A stretch of DNA of 53,545 nt from Psychrobacter celer. GTDB lineage: Bacteria; Pseudomonadota; Gammaproteobacteria; Pseudomonadales; Moraxellaceae. How positions within the stretch are numbered: position 1 is the stretch's first letter; the number at the start of each line of letters is the position of its first letter. Positions 45,100 to 53,545 of the stretch are shown here, piece by piece. Below the pieces are notes generated by a model that saw only the letters and a program-made list of their open reading frames with translations, was not told the DNA's origin and searched no databases. Position numbers and translations under genes: made by a program. The stretch lies in assembly GCF_016107555.1 (NCBI RefSeq), contig NZ_JABASU010000021.1, forward strand, positions 1 to 53,545, given 5' to 3'.

Positions 45100-47112
45100 A
45101 TGACACAGATTACCTCAAAGACCAATGAGCAGCCAGCCAACTATGATGTCAACGTACAGAGTACAGCAGACATCGATATTCGTTATCGTTTTGGTTTTAC
45201 CCGTTTTGCTGAGCATTTGGTGGATGTGACGCTGAGCTTTACCGCCAGCACTGATGCGCCGCAGCTTTGGCTACCTGCGTGGATACCAGGCAGCTACTTG
45301 ATGCGCGAGTTTGCTCGCAATATCACCGCTGTCCATTATCAGGTGCTAGATGAGCAGGATACAGCTCTTGATACGTCGTCACAGCCTTATCGTGGCCAAA
45401 AAATAGACAAGCATACATGGCAGCTCCCGCAGATAAAAGCAGGGCAGAGCGTCAGCGTTCAGTATGAGGTCTACTGTTATGATCTGTCGGTGCGTACCGC
45501 CTACGTCGATCAGCAGCGACTGTATGGCAATTTTACCTCGCTTGCATTGGCTGTTGAAGGGCAAGAGCAGCAAAAGCTGCAAGTGAGTCTTATCGTTCCT
45601 GCAACGTTTTTGGCAGATAAGGATGAGGCGCGTGTTTGTCTGGCGATAGGCGTGGACTACACAGAGCTGCAGCTAGAGGGGCAGCTGTGCTTTGCGCTAC
45701 AAGTGCCCAGCTATCATGACTTGATTGACTATCCGTTTGAGATTGCCGAGCAAGATAGGTTTGATTTTATTATTCAAGACAGCGCGCATCAGACGCTACG
45801 TCACCGTTTTTATCTGTCAGGCAAGCACAGCAGCAATATGGGCAGGTTGCAGCAGGACATCACCCAGATCTGTCAGAGCTATGTAGACTGGCTAGGCGAT
45901 GCACCTTTTGCAGATTATACCTTTATGACCTTTGCCAGTGGGCAGGACTATGGCGGGCTTGAGCATATCAATTCTACCAGCCTGATCACCCCGCGCCGCG
46001 ACCTGCCAAGTGTCGATGAGCCAAAAATACCCAGCAGCGATTATCAGCGTTTTTTGGGCTTGTGTAGTCATGAGTACTTTCATGCATGGTGGGTCAAGAC
46101 GGTGCGCCCCGATGTGATGCTCGAGGTTGATTTACGAAAGGAGGCCTTTACGCCTTTGCTATGGGTGTTTGAAGGATTTACCTCTTATGTGGACGACTTT
46201 ATGCTGCAAGCATCAGGTGTTATCGATAAAGCCAGCTATCTTAAACTGCTGGCTGAGCAAATCAATCGCTACTACCAGACGCCAGGGCGTGCATATCAGA
46301 GCGTGGCTGAGTCGAGTTTTGATGCTTGGATTAAGCTGTATCGCAATGATGAAAACACAGGTAACGCAGGTATCAGCTATTATAATAAAGGCGCCTTGGT
46401 GGCGCTTTGTTTGGATCTGACTTTGCTTGAGAAAACCAAGGGACGCTATCGCTTGTTTGATGTGATACAGGCATTCTATCGACAGGCCAAGCAAAATGAC
46501 AAGAAGCGCATCGGTATCAGCAGTGCCGATATGGGCGCGGTCATCAGTCAGTTTATGTCGCTTGATGTCTGGCAGGACTTTGAGCGCCGCTACGTCAATG
46601 GCGTTGAGGCGTTGCCGATACAGAAATTGCTGAGTGCCAATGGTATCAAGTTACATGTCAATAGTAAGGAGACGGTGGACAAGCACATGCCTTGGGGTAT
46701 GCGCTGTAGCGACACCCCAGCAGGCCTCAAAGTCAATCGAGTCCTGCGCGGTAGTGCAGCGGCGCGTGCGGGTATCTCCGCCCATGATGTGATCGTCGCC
46801 ATCGACGGTATCAAAGCCGATGCCAAACAGCTATCGTCTCTGAGTACGTCTGCGCGCAAGATTGACTGTCATTTGTTTCGCCGAGATGAGCTGATGTCGG
46901 TCACCGTATTACCCAAAGCGGCCGCTGAGAAGAAAAATGCAGCGGCAGATATTGAGCAAAATGGCCTTTATCAAGACAGCCTCCGTCAAGATTGCACTTA
47001 TAAAGTCACTTTGCATCTTGCAACACCCACGAGCGCATCGCCCAGTGATGAGGCGGCATCGCCGACCCAGGCAGGCTGGCATACATGGCTAAATGTGTGG
47101 GCAGATAGGTAG
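45100..47112 (+). CDS. M61 family metallopeptidase with PDZ domain
   Basis: 670 residues. The N-terminal beta domain (about 20-190, with LWLPAWIPGSYLMREFARNI) is typical of M61 glycyl aminopeptidase-like enzymes. The zinc site is HEYFH at 324-328, followed by the third ligand Glu358 in VFEGFTSYV. A helical region (to about 520) and a C-terminal PDZ domain (about 535-610, GLKVNRVLRGSAAARAGISAHDVIVAIDG) follow. No signal peptide, so it is probably cytoplasmic. Substrate unknown. The extreme C-terminus (about 610-670) is poorly conserved. Convergent with the DUF305 gene. Confidence 0.93.
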   Translation: MTQITSKTNEQPANYDVNVQSTADIDIRYRFGFTRFAEHLVDVTLSFTASTDAPQLWLPAWIPGSYLMREFARNITAVHYQVLDEQDTALDTSSQPYRGQKIDKHTWQLPQIKAGQSVSVQYEVYCYDLSVRTAYVDQQRLYGNFTSLALAVEGQEQQKLQVSLIVPATFLADKDEARVCLAIGVDYTELQLEGQLCFALQVPSYHDLIDYPFEIAEQDRFDFIIQDSAHQTLRHRFYLSGKHSSNMGRLQQDITQICQSYVDWLGDAPFADYTFMTFASGQDYGGLEHINSTSLITPRRDLPSVDEPKIPSSDYQRFLGLCSHEYFHAWWVKTVRPDVMLEVDLRKEAFTPLLWVFEGFTSYVDDFMLQASGVIDKASYLKLLAEQINRYYQTPGRAYQSVAESSFDAWIKLYRNDENTGNAGISYYNKGALVALCLDLTLLEKTKGRYRLFDVIQAFYRQAKQNDKKRIGISSADMGAVISQFMSLDVWQDFERRYVNGVEALPIQKLLSANGIKLHVNSKETVDKHMPWGMRCSDTPAGLKVNRVLRGSAAARAGISAHDVIVAIDGIKADAKQLSSLSTSARKIDCHLFRRDELMSVTVLPKAAAEKKNAAADIEQNGLYQDSLRQDCTYKVTLHLATPTSASPSDEAASPTQAGWHTWLNVWADR

Positions 47113-47165
47113 GCTAAAGTCGCCCTTTCGTTGTTTGAGAGTAGATTAGAGGCTAAGGGCTGTTC

Positions 47166-47199
47166 GCTGTGTCGCCAGAGAGAGGCTTGGTGACACAGC
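47166..47199. terminator. Hairpin between convergent M61 and DUF305 genes
   Basis: GCTGTGTCGCCA pairs with TGGTGACACAGC with one mismatch. No T run on either strand; termination here is a guess from position between two convergent genes. Confidence 0.4.
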
Positions 47200-47222
47200 T
47201 GGCTTGCTATGTTTGTGTGTAT

Positions 47223-48092
47223 TTACGACTCACCATCTTTGGCGGGTGCTGTAGCCGGCTCCTTAGACGGCTGAGATTGAGACGGTTGAGCATGATCGTC
47301 TGACGCCTCAGTCGTAGAGTCCGCATCTGCATTGGTATTTGTCTCAGCGGCGTCCGCGCTACGGCTTGCAATCCAGTTTTGCATCAGCTCAATCTCAGCT
47401 TGCTGGGTGTCGATGATACTTTGTGCCAACTGGCGCATCTCTTCGTCAGTGCCGTACTTGAGCTGTACGTTGGCCATATCTACCGCGCCGATATGATGCG
47501 GCAGCATACCGCGAGCAAACGCCATGTCTGGCTGCGGGTCGGCGATACCAAGCACCATATCACCGTGTAAGACATCCATGCTTCTGGCATAGGCCTGCTG
47601 CATGGCTTCTGTGTGCGGGTTGGTTTTGACGGTGTCGGGATGGCTGGCAAGCCATTTATTTAACGTATCAATCTCTGGCTGCTGGGCATCAATGACGTTT
47701 TGCGCCAGTTGCCGCATGCTATCATCTGTCCCGTATTTTAGCTGGATCTTTGCCATCTCGATCGCTCCGCGATGATGACCAAGCATGGCTTTGGCAAACG
47801 CGGTATCAGGATCGTTATAACCCATACCGATCATCATCTCATCGTGCATACGCGTCATCGCCCTCGTATAGTCTCTGAGCATATCGGTCATTTGTGCTTC
47901 GTTTGCTGCATCTTCTTTAGCCAGCACATCGTTCGTTTGCGCATCAGATGGATTGATCTCTAGGTCGGTCACGGGCGGCGTTGCGGTATCGCTAGACGTC
48001 GCCTCATCCTCAGTCGCCGGCTGACAGGCACTTAATATCAGCGCAGCAGCAATACTGATGGCAAGCAAAGAAAAGCGACGAGAAGCAATCAT
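47223..48092 (-). CDS. DUF305 lipoprotein with two DUF305 units
   Basis: 289 residues. Signal peptide with lipobox LILSAC, Cys near 22. Two homologous units follow: HHRGAIEMAKIQLKYG with MRQLAQNVIDAQQPEI, and HHIGAVDMANVQLKYG with MRQLAQSIIDTQQAEI. Both carry the HHxGAxxMA signature of DUF305, a ferritin-like four-helix family often found near copper-handling genes. The C-terminal 40 residues are Ser/Ala/Asp-rich. No copper gene is adjacent. AGGA lies before the ATG. Function unproven. Confidence 0.9.
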   Translation of the reverse strand: MIASRRFSLLAISIAAALILSACQPATEDEATSSDTATPPVTDLEINPSDAQTNDVLAKEDAANEAQMTDMLRDYTRAMTRMHDEMMIGMGYNDPDTAFAKAMLGHHRGAIEMAKIQLKYGTDDSMRQLAQNVIDAQQPEIDTLNKWLASHPDTVKTNPHTEAMQQAYARSMDVLHGDMVLGIADPQPDMAFARGMLPHHIGAVDMANVQLKYGTDEEMRQLAQSIIDTQQAEIELMQNWIASRSADAAETNTNADADSTTEASDDHAQPSQSQPSKEPATAPAKDGES

Positions 48093-48199
48093 GACATATT
48101 CCTATTATAAAGCGGCAATGATAAAAGATGAGTGATGAGATAATATCCGTAATGTGCTGAATCTTAACAGATAAACCTTACCAGTTCGAGATATGATGT

Positions 48200-48832
48200 T
48201 TAGAGCGTGTGCCCAATCCCTAATTGTCGACAGCGCTCGTCATTTAGATGAATACGGACAAACTCACCGACCCCCAAACGCCCTAACTCAAACCCTGCAA
48301 CAGACCAGCGTATCAAACGCAGACAAGGCAGACCTACATGAGCGGTCATACGCCTGACTTGGCGGTTTTTGCCTTCGTAGATGGTCAGCATTAGCCAAGA
48401 CGTTGGGACGTTTTTGCGCTCACGTATCGGTGGGTTGCGGGGCCATAAATCTATTGGCAAGTCCGCCTCTGTGACCATCTGGGCGAGCGCAGGTAAAGTT
48501 TTACCGTCCTTTAAGTGCACGCCTTTGCTCAGGGCTTGTAGCTGTGCAGGCGTTGCGATCCCCTCGACCTGTACCAAATAGGTCTTGCCTTGCTTATGCT
48601 TGTCTTTTTCAAAGCTCGCCGCCGATGGTGGCTGGGTAATGGCTTTGTTGACGCGGCCATCACTGGTCAAGATCAGTAGCCCCTCTGAGGTTGCATCAAG
48701 CCGGCCCGCCACTCGCAGCGACTTATCGGTAAAGTATGGCGATAGGGTGGCGTGGTCATTATTACTGTCGTCACGGAACTGACTTTGCACCCCATAAGGC
48801 TTATTGAACAAAATGAGACTAGAGCTCGGCAT
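48200..48832 (-). CDS. rluE: Pseudouridine synthase RluE/RsuA family
   Basis: 210 residues from ATG 48832; a start at 48871 would add 13 residues before the domain. No S4 domain is present and the protein begins directly with LILFNKPYGVQSQF, as in RluE (23S rRNA U2457 in E. coli). The catalytic block is GRLDATSEGLLILTSDG, and GKNRQVRRMTAHVGLPCLRLIR follows. RluE rather than RsuA or RluB because those carry S4. The last residues (GHTL) come from DNA resembling a terminus of repeat R2. Confidence 0.88.
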   Translation of the reverse strand: MPSSSLILFNKPYGVQSQFRDDSNNDHATLSPYFTDKSLRVAGRLDATSEGLLILTSDGRVNKAITQPPSAASFEKDKHKQGKTYLVQVEGIATPAQLQALSKGVHLKDGKTLPALAQMVTEADLPIDLWPRNPPIRERKNVPTSWLMLTIYEGKNRQVRRMTAHVGLPCLRLIRWSVAGFELGRLGVGEFVRIHLNDERCRQLGIGHTL

Positions 48833-49339
48833 GGTGTAAGCATTCCTAAAATAAACTGATAAAGCGGTCAAAGGGCACTATGAAGTATAAAACAAGTATA
48901 AAAATTGCCGCTTGTAACCGTTGATGTGGTATCGGTTTTGAGTGCTGCGACTATAACACCGTCCCATTAGCGAATAAATACCATGTTATTATTATGGTTT
49001 TATATCTTTGATATCCCGATAGGCGCTATAGTCAATCCGGTATAAAAATAATCTGATAGCCACGTATCCGATTTTAAACGATAAATGGCGAAGCAGCATA
49101 CAGTAACACCTCATCAAAACCCTAGCATATAACGCCTTTTGATTTGTTAATACTGTATAAACTATCTTTATAATTATGCTCGTTATGGGCCAATTGTGTT
49201 TTTATCCTCTATGGTTTAGGCAAGTTTTGCAGTATGGTAAATGACATAAGGCGTTACTCATCAGATTGGCAAAATTACGATAAATAACCAAGATATATAA
49301 TTAAATAACTCATAATTAAATCATTAAGGAGTGTTACCC
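48833..49339. other. Divergent upstream region of rluE and icd
   Basis: 507 bp with no gene. TATAGTCAATCCGGTATAAA near 49027 resembles one end of repeat R1, but the similarity does not continue. A candidate icd promoter is TTGTTA (49144-49149) with TATAAT at 49169-49174; the 19-bp spacer is long. AAGGA (49325-49329) is the icd ribosome binding site. Confidence 0.4.
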
Positions 49340-50599
49340 ATGTCCTACGATAAAGTGATCGTCCCAAGAGACGGCGAAAAAGTCACGGTAAATGCTGACT
49401 TGTCTTTAAATGTGCCCAATCATCCGATTATCCCTTTTGTTGAGGGTGATGGTATCGGAGTCGATATCACGCCTGTGATGATAAAGGTCGTCAATGCAGC
49501 AGTAGACAAGGCTTATCATGGCAAAAAATCCATCATTTGGATGGAAACCTATCTCGGCGAAAAAGCGGCAAAAGTATACGATGGGGATTATTTGCCCAAT
49601 GAGACGCTGGAGATTTTAAAAGACTATGTCATCAGTATCAAAGGACCATTGACGACCCCAGTGGGCGGTGGTTTTCGCTCGCTCAACGTCGCGGTACGCC
49701 AAGAGCTCGACTTGTATGTGTGCCAGCGCCCCGTGCGCTGGTTTGAAGGGGTGCCAAGCCCAGTGCAGCACCCCGAGCTGACAGACATGGTGATCTTCCG
49801 CGAAAACTCAGAAGATATCTATGCTGGCATCGAATGGAAGGCGGGCAGTGATGAGGCTAAAAAAGTCATTAAGTTTTTAAAAGAAGAGATGGGCGTCACC
49901 AAGATTCGCTTCGATGATGACTGCGGTATCGGCATCAAACCTGTCTCAAAAGAAGGCTCGCAGCGCTTAGTGCGTAAGGCCATCCAGTATGCCATCGACA
50001 ATGATTTGCCTAGTGTCACCTTGGTGCACAAGGGCAATATCATGAAATTTACCGAAGGCGCGTTCAAGGATTGGGGCTATGAGCTTGCCGCCGAGCGCTT
50101 CGGTGCCGAGCTATTGGATGGCGGGCCTTGGATGACGATGAAAAACCCAAAAACAGGCAATGACATCGTCATAAAAGACGTCATCGCTGATGCCTTTTTG
50201 CAGCAAATCCTCATGCGCCCTGCTGATTATTCGGTGGTGGCAACGCTCAACCTAAACGGCGATTATATATCCGACGCCCTCGCAGCAGAAGTGGGCGGCA
50301 TCGGTATCGCACCAGGTGCCAATAAAGGCGGCGCAATCGCGGTTTATGAAGCGACGCATGGTACTGCACCCAAATACGCTGGACAAAACAAAGTCAACCC
50401 AGGGTCGCTCATCTTATCAGCTGAGATGATGTTACGTGACATGGGCTGGACGGAAGCGGCTGATTTGATCATCAGCGGCATCCAAGGCGCTATCGCTAAT
50501 AAGACAGTGACCTATGATTTTGAGCGGTTGATGCCAGATGCCATTTTGCTGAGTACTTCTGAATTTGGTAAAGCCATTATCAAGCACATGCACGCTTAA
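49340..50599 (+). CDS. icd: NADP-dependent isocitrate dehydrogenase, dimeric type
   Basis: 419 residues from ATG 49340, which is correctly spaced from AAGGA; a GTG at 49331 in frame would overlap the site's optimal spacing. It oxidatively decarboxylates isocitrate to 2-oxoglutarate in the TCA cycle. Ser114 in [14 protein letters not shown] corresponds to E. coli Ser113, the substrate-binding residue phosphorylated by AceK. The KY pair in [14 protein letters not shown] is the NADP-specificity site. AceK is not in this window. Convergent with the unrelated monomeric enzyme. Confidence 0.97.
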   Translation: MSYDKVIVPRDGEKVTVNADLSLNVPNHPIIPFVEGDGIGVDITPVMIKVVNAAVDKAYHGKKSIIWMETYLGEKAAKVYDGDYLPNETLEILKDYVISIKGPLTTPVGGGFRSLNVAVRQELDLYVCQRPVRWFEGVPSPVQHPELTDMVIFRENSEDIYAGIEWKAGSDEAKKVIKFLKEEMGVTKIRFDDDCGIGIKPVSKEGSQRLVRKAIQYAIDNDLPSVTLVHKGNIMKFTEGAFKDWGYELAAERFGAELLDGGPWMTMKNPKTGNDIVIKDVIADAFLQQILMRPADYSVVATLNLNGDYISDALAAEVGGIGIAPGANKGGAIAVYEATHGTAPKYAGQNKVNPGSLILSAEMMLRDMGWTEAADLIISGIQGAIANKTVTYDFERLMPDAILLSTSEFGKAIIKHMHA

Positions 50600-50660
50600 G
50601 CGTCGGGGCATGTCTGCAACTTAATCAATGCTCTTTACATAAGGGCGCATCCTAAAAGTA

Positions 50661-50712
50661 AGCATAAAAAAACACCCCTGAGATTTCAGATCTAAGGGGT
50701 GTTTTTTATGCT
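50661..50712. terminator. Bidirectional terminator between the two isocitrate dehydrogenase genes
   Basis: Arms AAAAAACACCCCT and AGGGGTGTTTTTT extend outward to AGCAT/ATGCT, making about 18 paired bases. A/T runs flank both sides, so it works for either strand. Confidence 0.92.
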
Positions 50713-50781
50713 AAAAGTGGGCGTAAAGGCTTAAATACATCCTTTACGCCCAGCGCTCAGGCATATCAGCGGCGCATCAGA

Positions 50782-53001
50782 TTATAATGAGGCGATCGCT
50801 TCGTTGAACAACGTGCTTGGACGCATCACTTGCTCAGCCAGTTTTTCATCAGCTAAATAGTAACCTTTGATATCTACCGACTTGCCTTGGGCATCATTCA
50901 ACTCTTTGATGATGGCCGCTTCGTCACGCTGTAGTTGTTCTGCCAGCGGTGTAAACTGCGCTTTTAGCTCGCTATCTTTGTCTTGAGCCGCCAGCTCTTC
51001 TGCCCAGTACATCGCTAGGTAGAAGTGGCTGCCACGGTTGTCAATCTCGCCTGTCTTGCGCGAAGGTGACTTGTTGTTTATTAGTAGTTTTTCTGTGGCT
51101 TTGTCGAGGGTATCTGCCAATACTTGCGCTTTGGCATTGTTGTCGTTTTTGGCCAAATGCTCCAAAGATTCGGTCAAGGCTAAGAACTCGCCTAGTGAGT
51201 CCCAGCGCAAATGGTTTTCTTCTACCAACTGCTCGACATGCTTTGGTGCTGAACCGCCTGCACCTGTCTCAAACAAACCGCCGCCTTTCATGAGTGGTAC
51301 GACCGATAGCATCTTGGCACTGGTACCAAGCTCTAAGATAGGGAACAAATCTGTTAAGTAATCACGCAAGATGTTACCAGTAGCAGAGATGGTGTCTAGA
51401 CCGCGAGCGACGCGCTCTAAGGTATAACGCATGGCGCGAACCTGCGACATGATCTCGATATGTAGGCCATCGGTGTCATGGTCTTTTAGGTACATTTTGA
51501 CTTTTTTGATCAGCTCGTTTTCGTGCGGACGGTATGGGTCTAGCCAGAAGATCACAGGTGTGTCTGACTCGCGAGCACGGCGTACGGCCAGTTTGACCCA
51601 GTCTTGGATCGGGGCATCTTTGGTCTGACACATGCGCCAGATATCGCCTTTTTCGACGGCTTGCTCCATGAGGACTTCACCAGTATCCACATCTACGATA
51701 CGCGCGATACCAGCGTCGCTTGACTCAAAGGTCTTGTCGTGTGAGCCGTATTCTTCAGCTTTTTGAGCCATGAGGCCGACGTTTGGTACTGTACCCATGG
51801 TGGTTGGGTCAAAGTTGCCATGCCATTTGCAGAAGTTGATCATTTCTTGATAAATACGCGCAAAGGTAGACTCTGGCATGACCGCTTTACAGTCATACAT
51901 TTTGCCATCTGCGCCCCACATCTTACCGCCTGAGCGAATCATCGCAGGCATTGAGGCATCGACGATCACATCGCTTGGTGAGTGGAAGTTGGTGATGCCT
52001 TTTGATGAGTCAACCATCGCCAGACGTGGACGATGCACTTGACAAGCATGCAAGTCGCGCTCAATCTCTTCTTGTAGAGAGGTTGGCAGCTCTTTGATTT
52101 TGTCGTAAAGTGATGCCATACCGTTATTGACGTTGATGCCTAACTCATCAAAGAGCGCACCATGTTTTTGAAAAGCGTCTTTATAATACGTTCTGACCGC
52201 ATGACCGAAGACGATTGGATGCGAGACCTTCATCATCGTCGCTTTTACGTGCAATGAAAATAAGATACCTGCTTCGCGGCAGTCTTCCATTTCGCGCTCA
52301 TAAAACTCAAGTAGCGCTTTTTTGCTCATAAACATCAGATCGATGACTTCTTTGTCCAACAAAGCAATCTCTGGCTTTAGGACTTTGGTGGTGCCATCTT
52401 CGAGCAACAGCTCCATACGTACGGTACGAGCCTTGTCGAGGGTCATCGATTGCTCGCCGTCATAAAAGTCGCCGCTGTGCATGTGTGAGACGTGAGTGCT
52501 TGACCACTGTTTCCACTCACCCATTGAGTGCGGATGCTTACGTGCGTAGTTTTTGACCGCTTTTGGCGCGCGGCGATCAGAGTTACCTTCACGCAGTACG
52601 GGGTTGACCGAGCTACCTAGTGCTTTGCCGTAGCGCTTACGGATACTTTCTTCTTCCTCAGTTTTTGGCTCATCAGGGAAGTCAGGTAGGGCATAGCCTT
52701 TGCTTTGTAATTCCTTGATAGCGGCTTTTAGCTGCTGTACTGAGGCACTGATGTTCGGCAGTTTGATGATGTTGGCGTTTGGGTCTTGGGTTAGGCGACC
52801 TAGCTCTGCGAGGTTGTCAGGTACGCGCTGCTCCTCAGTGAGGTACTCAGGGAATTCGGCCAACACACGCGCGGCCACAGAGATATCGCTGATATCGACA
52901 GAGACGCCTGCTGTATTGGTAAAGGCTTTGACAATCGGCAAGAATGATAAGGTCGCCAGCGCTGGGGCTTCGTCAGTTTTTGTATAAATAATTTTTGACA
53001 T
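50782..53001 (-). CDS. NADP-dependent isocitrate dehydrogenase, monomeric type
   Basis: 739 residues, the normal length of the monomeric enzyme (about 740). Family signatures are visible: [20 protein letters not shown] at the start, [40 protein letters not shown] and the NADP-binding block [21 protein letters not shown]. It is unrelated in sequence to the dimeric enzyme but catalyses the same reaction. Cold-adapted bacteria such as Colwellia maris and some Psychrobacter carry both forms, with the monomeric form being the cold-labile or cold-active one in Colwellia. Symbol varies (icd2, idh). Confidence 0.97.
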   Translation of the reverse strand: MSKIIYTKTDEAPALATLSFLPIVKAFTNTAGVSVDISDISVAARVLAEFPEYLTEEQRVPDNLAELGRLTQDPNANIIKLPNISASVQQLKAAIKELQSKGYALPDFPDEPKTEEEESIRKRYGKALGSSVNPVLREGNSDRRAPKAVKNYARKHPHSMGEWKQWSSTHVSHMHSGDFYDGEQSMTLDKARTVRMELLLEDGTTKVLKPEIALLDKEVIDLMFMSKKALLEFYEREMEDCREAGILFSLHVKATMMKVSHPIVFGHAVRTYYKDAFQKHGALFDELGINVNNGMASLYDKIKELPTSLQEEIERDLHACQVHRPRLAMVDSSKGITNFHSPSDVIVDASMPAMIRSGGKMWGADGKMYDCKAVMPESTFARIYQEMINFCKWHGNFDPTTMGTVPNVGLMAQKAEEYGSHDKTFESSDAGIARIVDVDTGEVLMEQAVEKGDIWRMCQTKDAPIQDWVKLAVRRARESDTPVIFWLDPYRPHENELIKKVKMYLKDHDTDGLHIEIMSQVRAMRYTLERVARGLDTISATGNILRDYLTDLFPILELGTSAKMLSVVPLMKGGGLFETGAGGSAPKHVEQLVEENHLRWDSLGEFLALTESLEHLAKNDNNAKAQVLADTLDKATEKLLINNKSPSRKTGEIDNRGSHFYLAMYWAEELAAQDKDSELKAQFTPLAEQLQRDEAAIIKELNDAQGKSVDIKGYYLADEKLAEQVMRPSTLFNEAIASL

Positions 53002-53545
53002 ATTAGTAGAATATTCCTATAGGCTGTAGTGAATAATAAAGCTCAAATATAATGCTACAAATCGTTAAACGACATATCGTTAAATAATACTATGCAATAG
53101 CAAACGCTATGGTTCGATCCCGTACATTATATGTAGTCTCTTGCAATGGTTGAGGCTACTTAAGTTTCTTGTTGCTGTTGGCTAGCCTTTATAACCGTAG
53201 TGGCTAGCTTTGATTGGTTTTTATTCAAAAGGCGCTTGCAATGATGATATCACCATCTAAAAAAAGCGACCTAAAAGCAAATGGCTAAGAGTATATTATA
53301 AAGGATCCACTATAAATTCGATACGGTGTCAATCCTATATCATGAACTAAGTATACTATTTTCGCTTATGTCCTATGCAACAGAATTATATTAAGCTAAG
53401 AACAGCGTTATTCTACCAGTCATCCGCTTTTATATCATCCCTTCCCAGCGATTACTGTCATTTCATGGGTGCTTACCCGTTATCAATTAAACCCCACTCT
53501 CAACTTCGAAAGTGATTGAAAAAAGAAGAGCACCTCACTAATCTA
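53002..53545. other. Upstream region of monomeric isocitrate dehydrogenase to the window end
   Basis: 544 bp with no gene or RNA I can support. It contains the promoter region of the monomeric enzyme on the minus strand (AGGAATATT just upstream of its ATG) and AT-rich sequence. A GGTTCGATCC near 53111 is not part of a tRNA. Confidence 0.4.

Noticed and set aside
49021..49060. TATAGTCAATCCGGTATAAA as a third R1 copy
   Set aside because: Only the first 9-20 bases resemble the R1 terminus; the internal blocks are missing.
53105..53125. GGTTCGATCCCG resembling a tRNA T-arm
   Set aside because: Flanking bases do not pair as a T stem, and no cloverleaf, anticodon arm or acceptor stem can be drawn around it.
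1..53545. CRISPR array, defence island, prophage or complete insertion sequence
   Set aside because: No spaced direct repeats of CRISPR type, no cas, integrase, transposase, restriction or toxin-antitoxin genes were recognised anywhere in the window.

Overview
The window looks like a chromosomal segment of a gammaproteobacterium of the family Moraxellaceae, most likely Psychrobacter. This is judged from protein style, gene neighbourhoods and intergenic repeats I associate with that genus, not from a database search. About 40 protein genes are supported, nearly all housekeeping. I see no rRNA, tRNA, CRISPR array, complete insertion sequence, prophage or recognisable defence system.

Layout. 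1-9.8 kb: on the minus strand an acetyl-CoA acetyltransferase, homoserine dehydrogenase, a DsbC-type disulfide isomerase and a very long RNase E; on the plus strand a DUF808/YedI membrane protein. 9.8-18.9 kb: a long RNase E leader, a possibly decayed small membrane gene, RluC, a HAD phosphatase, EngB, cytochromes c5 and c4, a membrane protein resembling SNF transporters, RnfH, BamE and Fur. 19-25.6 kb: PilU and PilT (twitching motility), the divergent YggS PLP protein, a DUF21/CBS/CorC membrane protein and glutamine-dependent NAD synthetase. 26.4-30.7 kb: AI-2E family permease and PdxB (an apparent operon), EpmA and an NAD(P)-binding reductase. 31-35.6 kb: YaiI, PurK and PurE (purine synthesis), a PPP-family metallophosphatase and a rhomboid protease. 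36.2-39.7 kb: two tandem paralogous envelope proteins, only the second with an OmpA-like peptidoglycan-binding domain. 39.8-48.9 kb: NagZ, Prc/Tsp, SlyD, an M61 peptidase with a PDZ domain, a lipoprotein with two DUF305 units and an RluE-type pseudouridine synthase. 49.3-53 kb: two unrelated isocitrate dehydrogenases (dimeric Icd and monomeric Idh), convergent around one terminator.

Intergenic DNA holds most of the unexplained structure. There are two families of short elements with imperfect terminal inverted repeats: R1 of about 140-150 bp (two copies) and R2 of about 174 bp (one full copy, one lacking its left end, one end fragment). There is also a hairpin of about 27 bp per arm between cytochrome c4 and the SNF-like gene, a six-copy hexamer repeat, a four-copy octamer repeat, and many intrinsic terminators. 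Several repeats touch or nearly touch gene stop codons.

I found no clear new multi-gene system. The best leads are the tandem OmpA/non-OmpA pair, the two repeat families, the long hairpin, the SNF-like protein that lacks the first helix of its family, and the RNase E tail with duplicated NDPR motifs.
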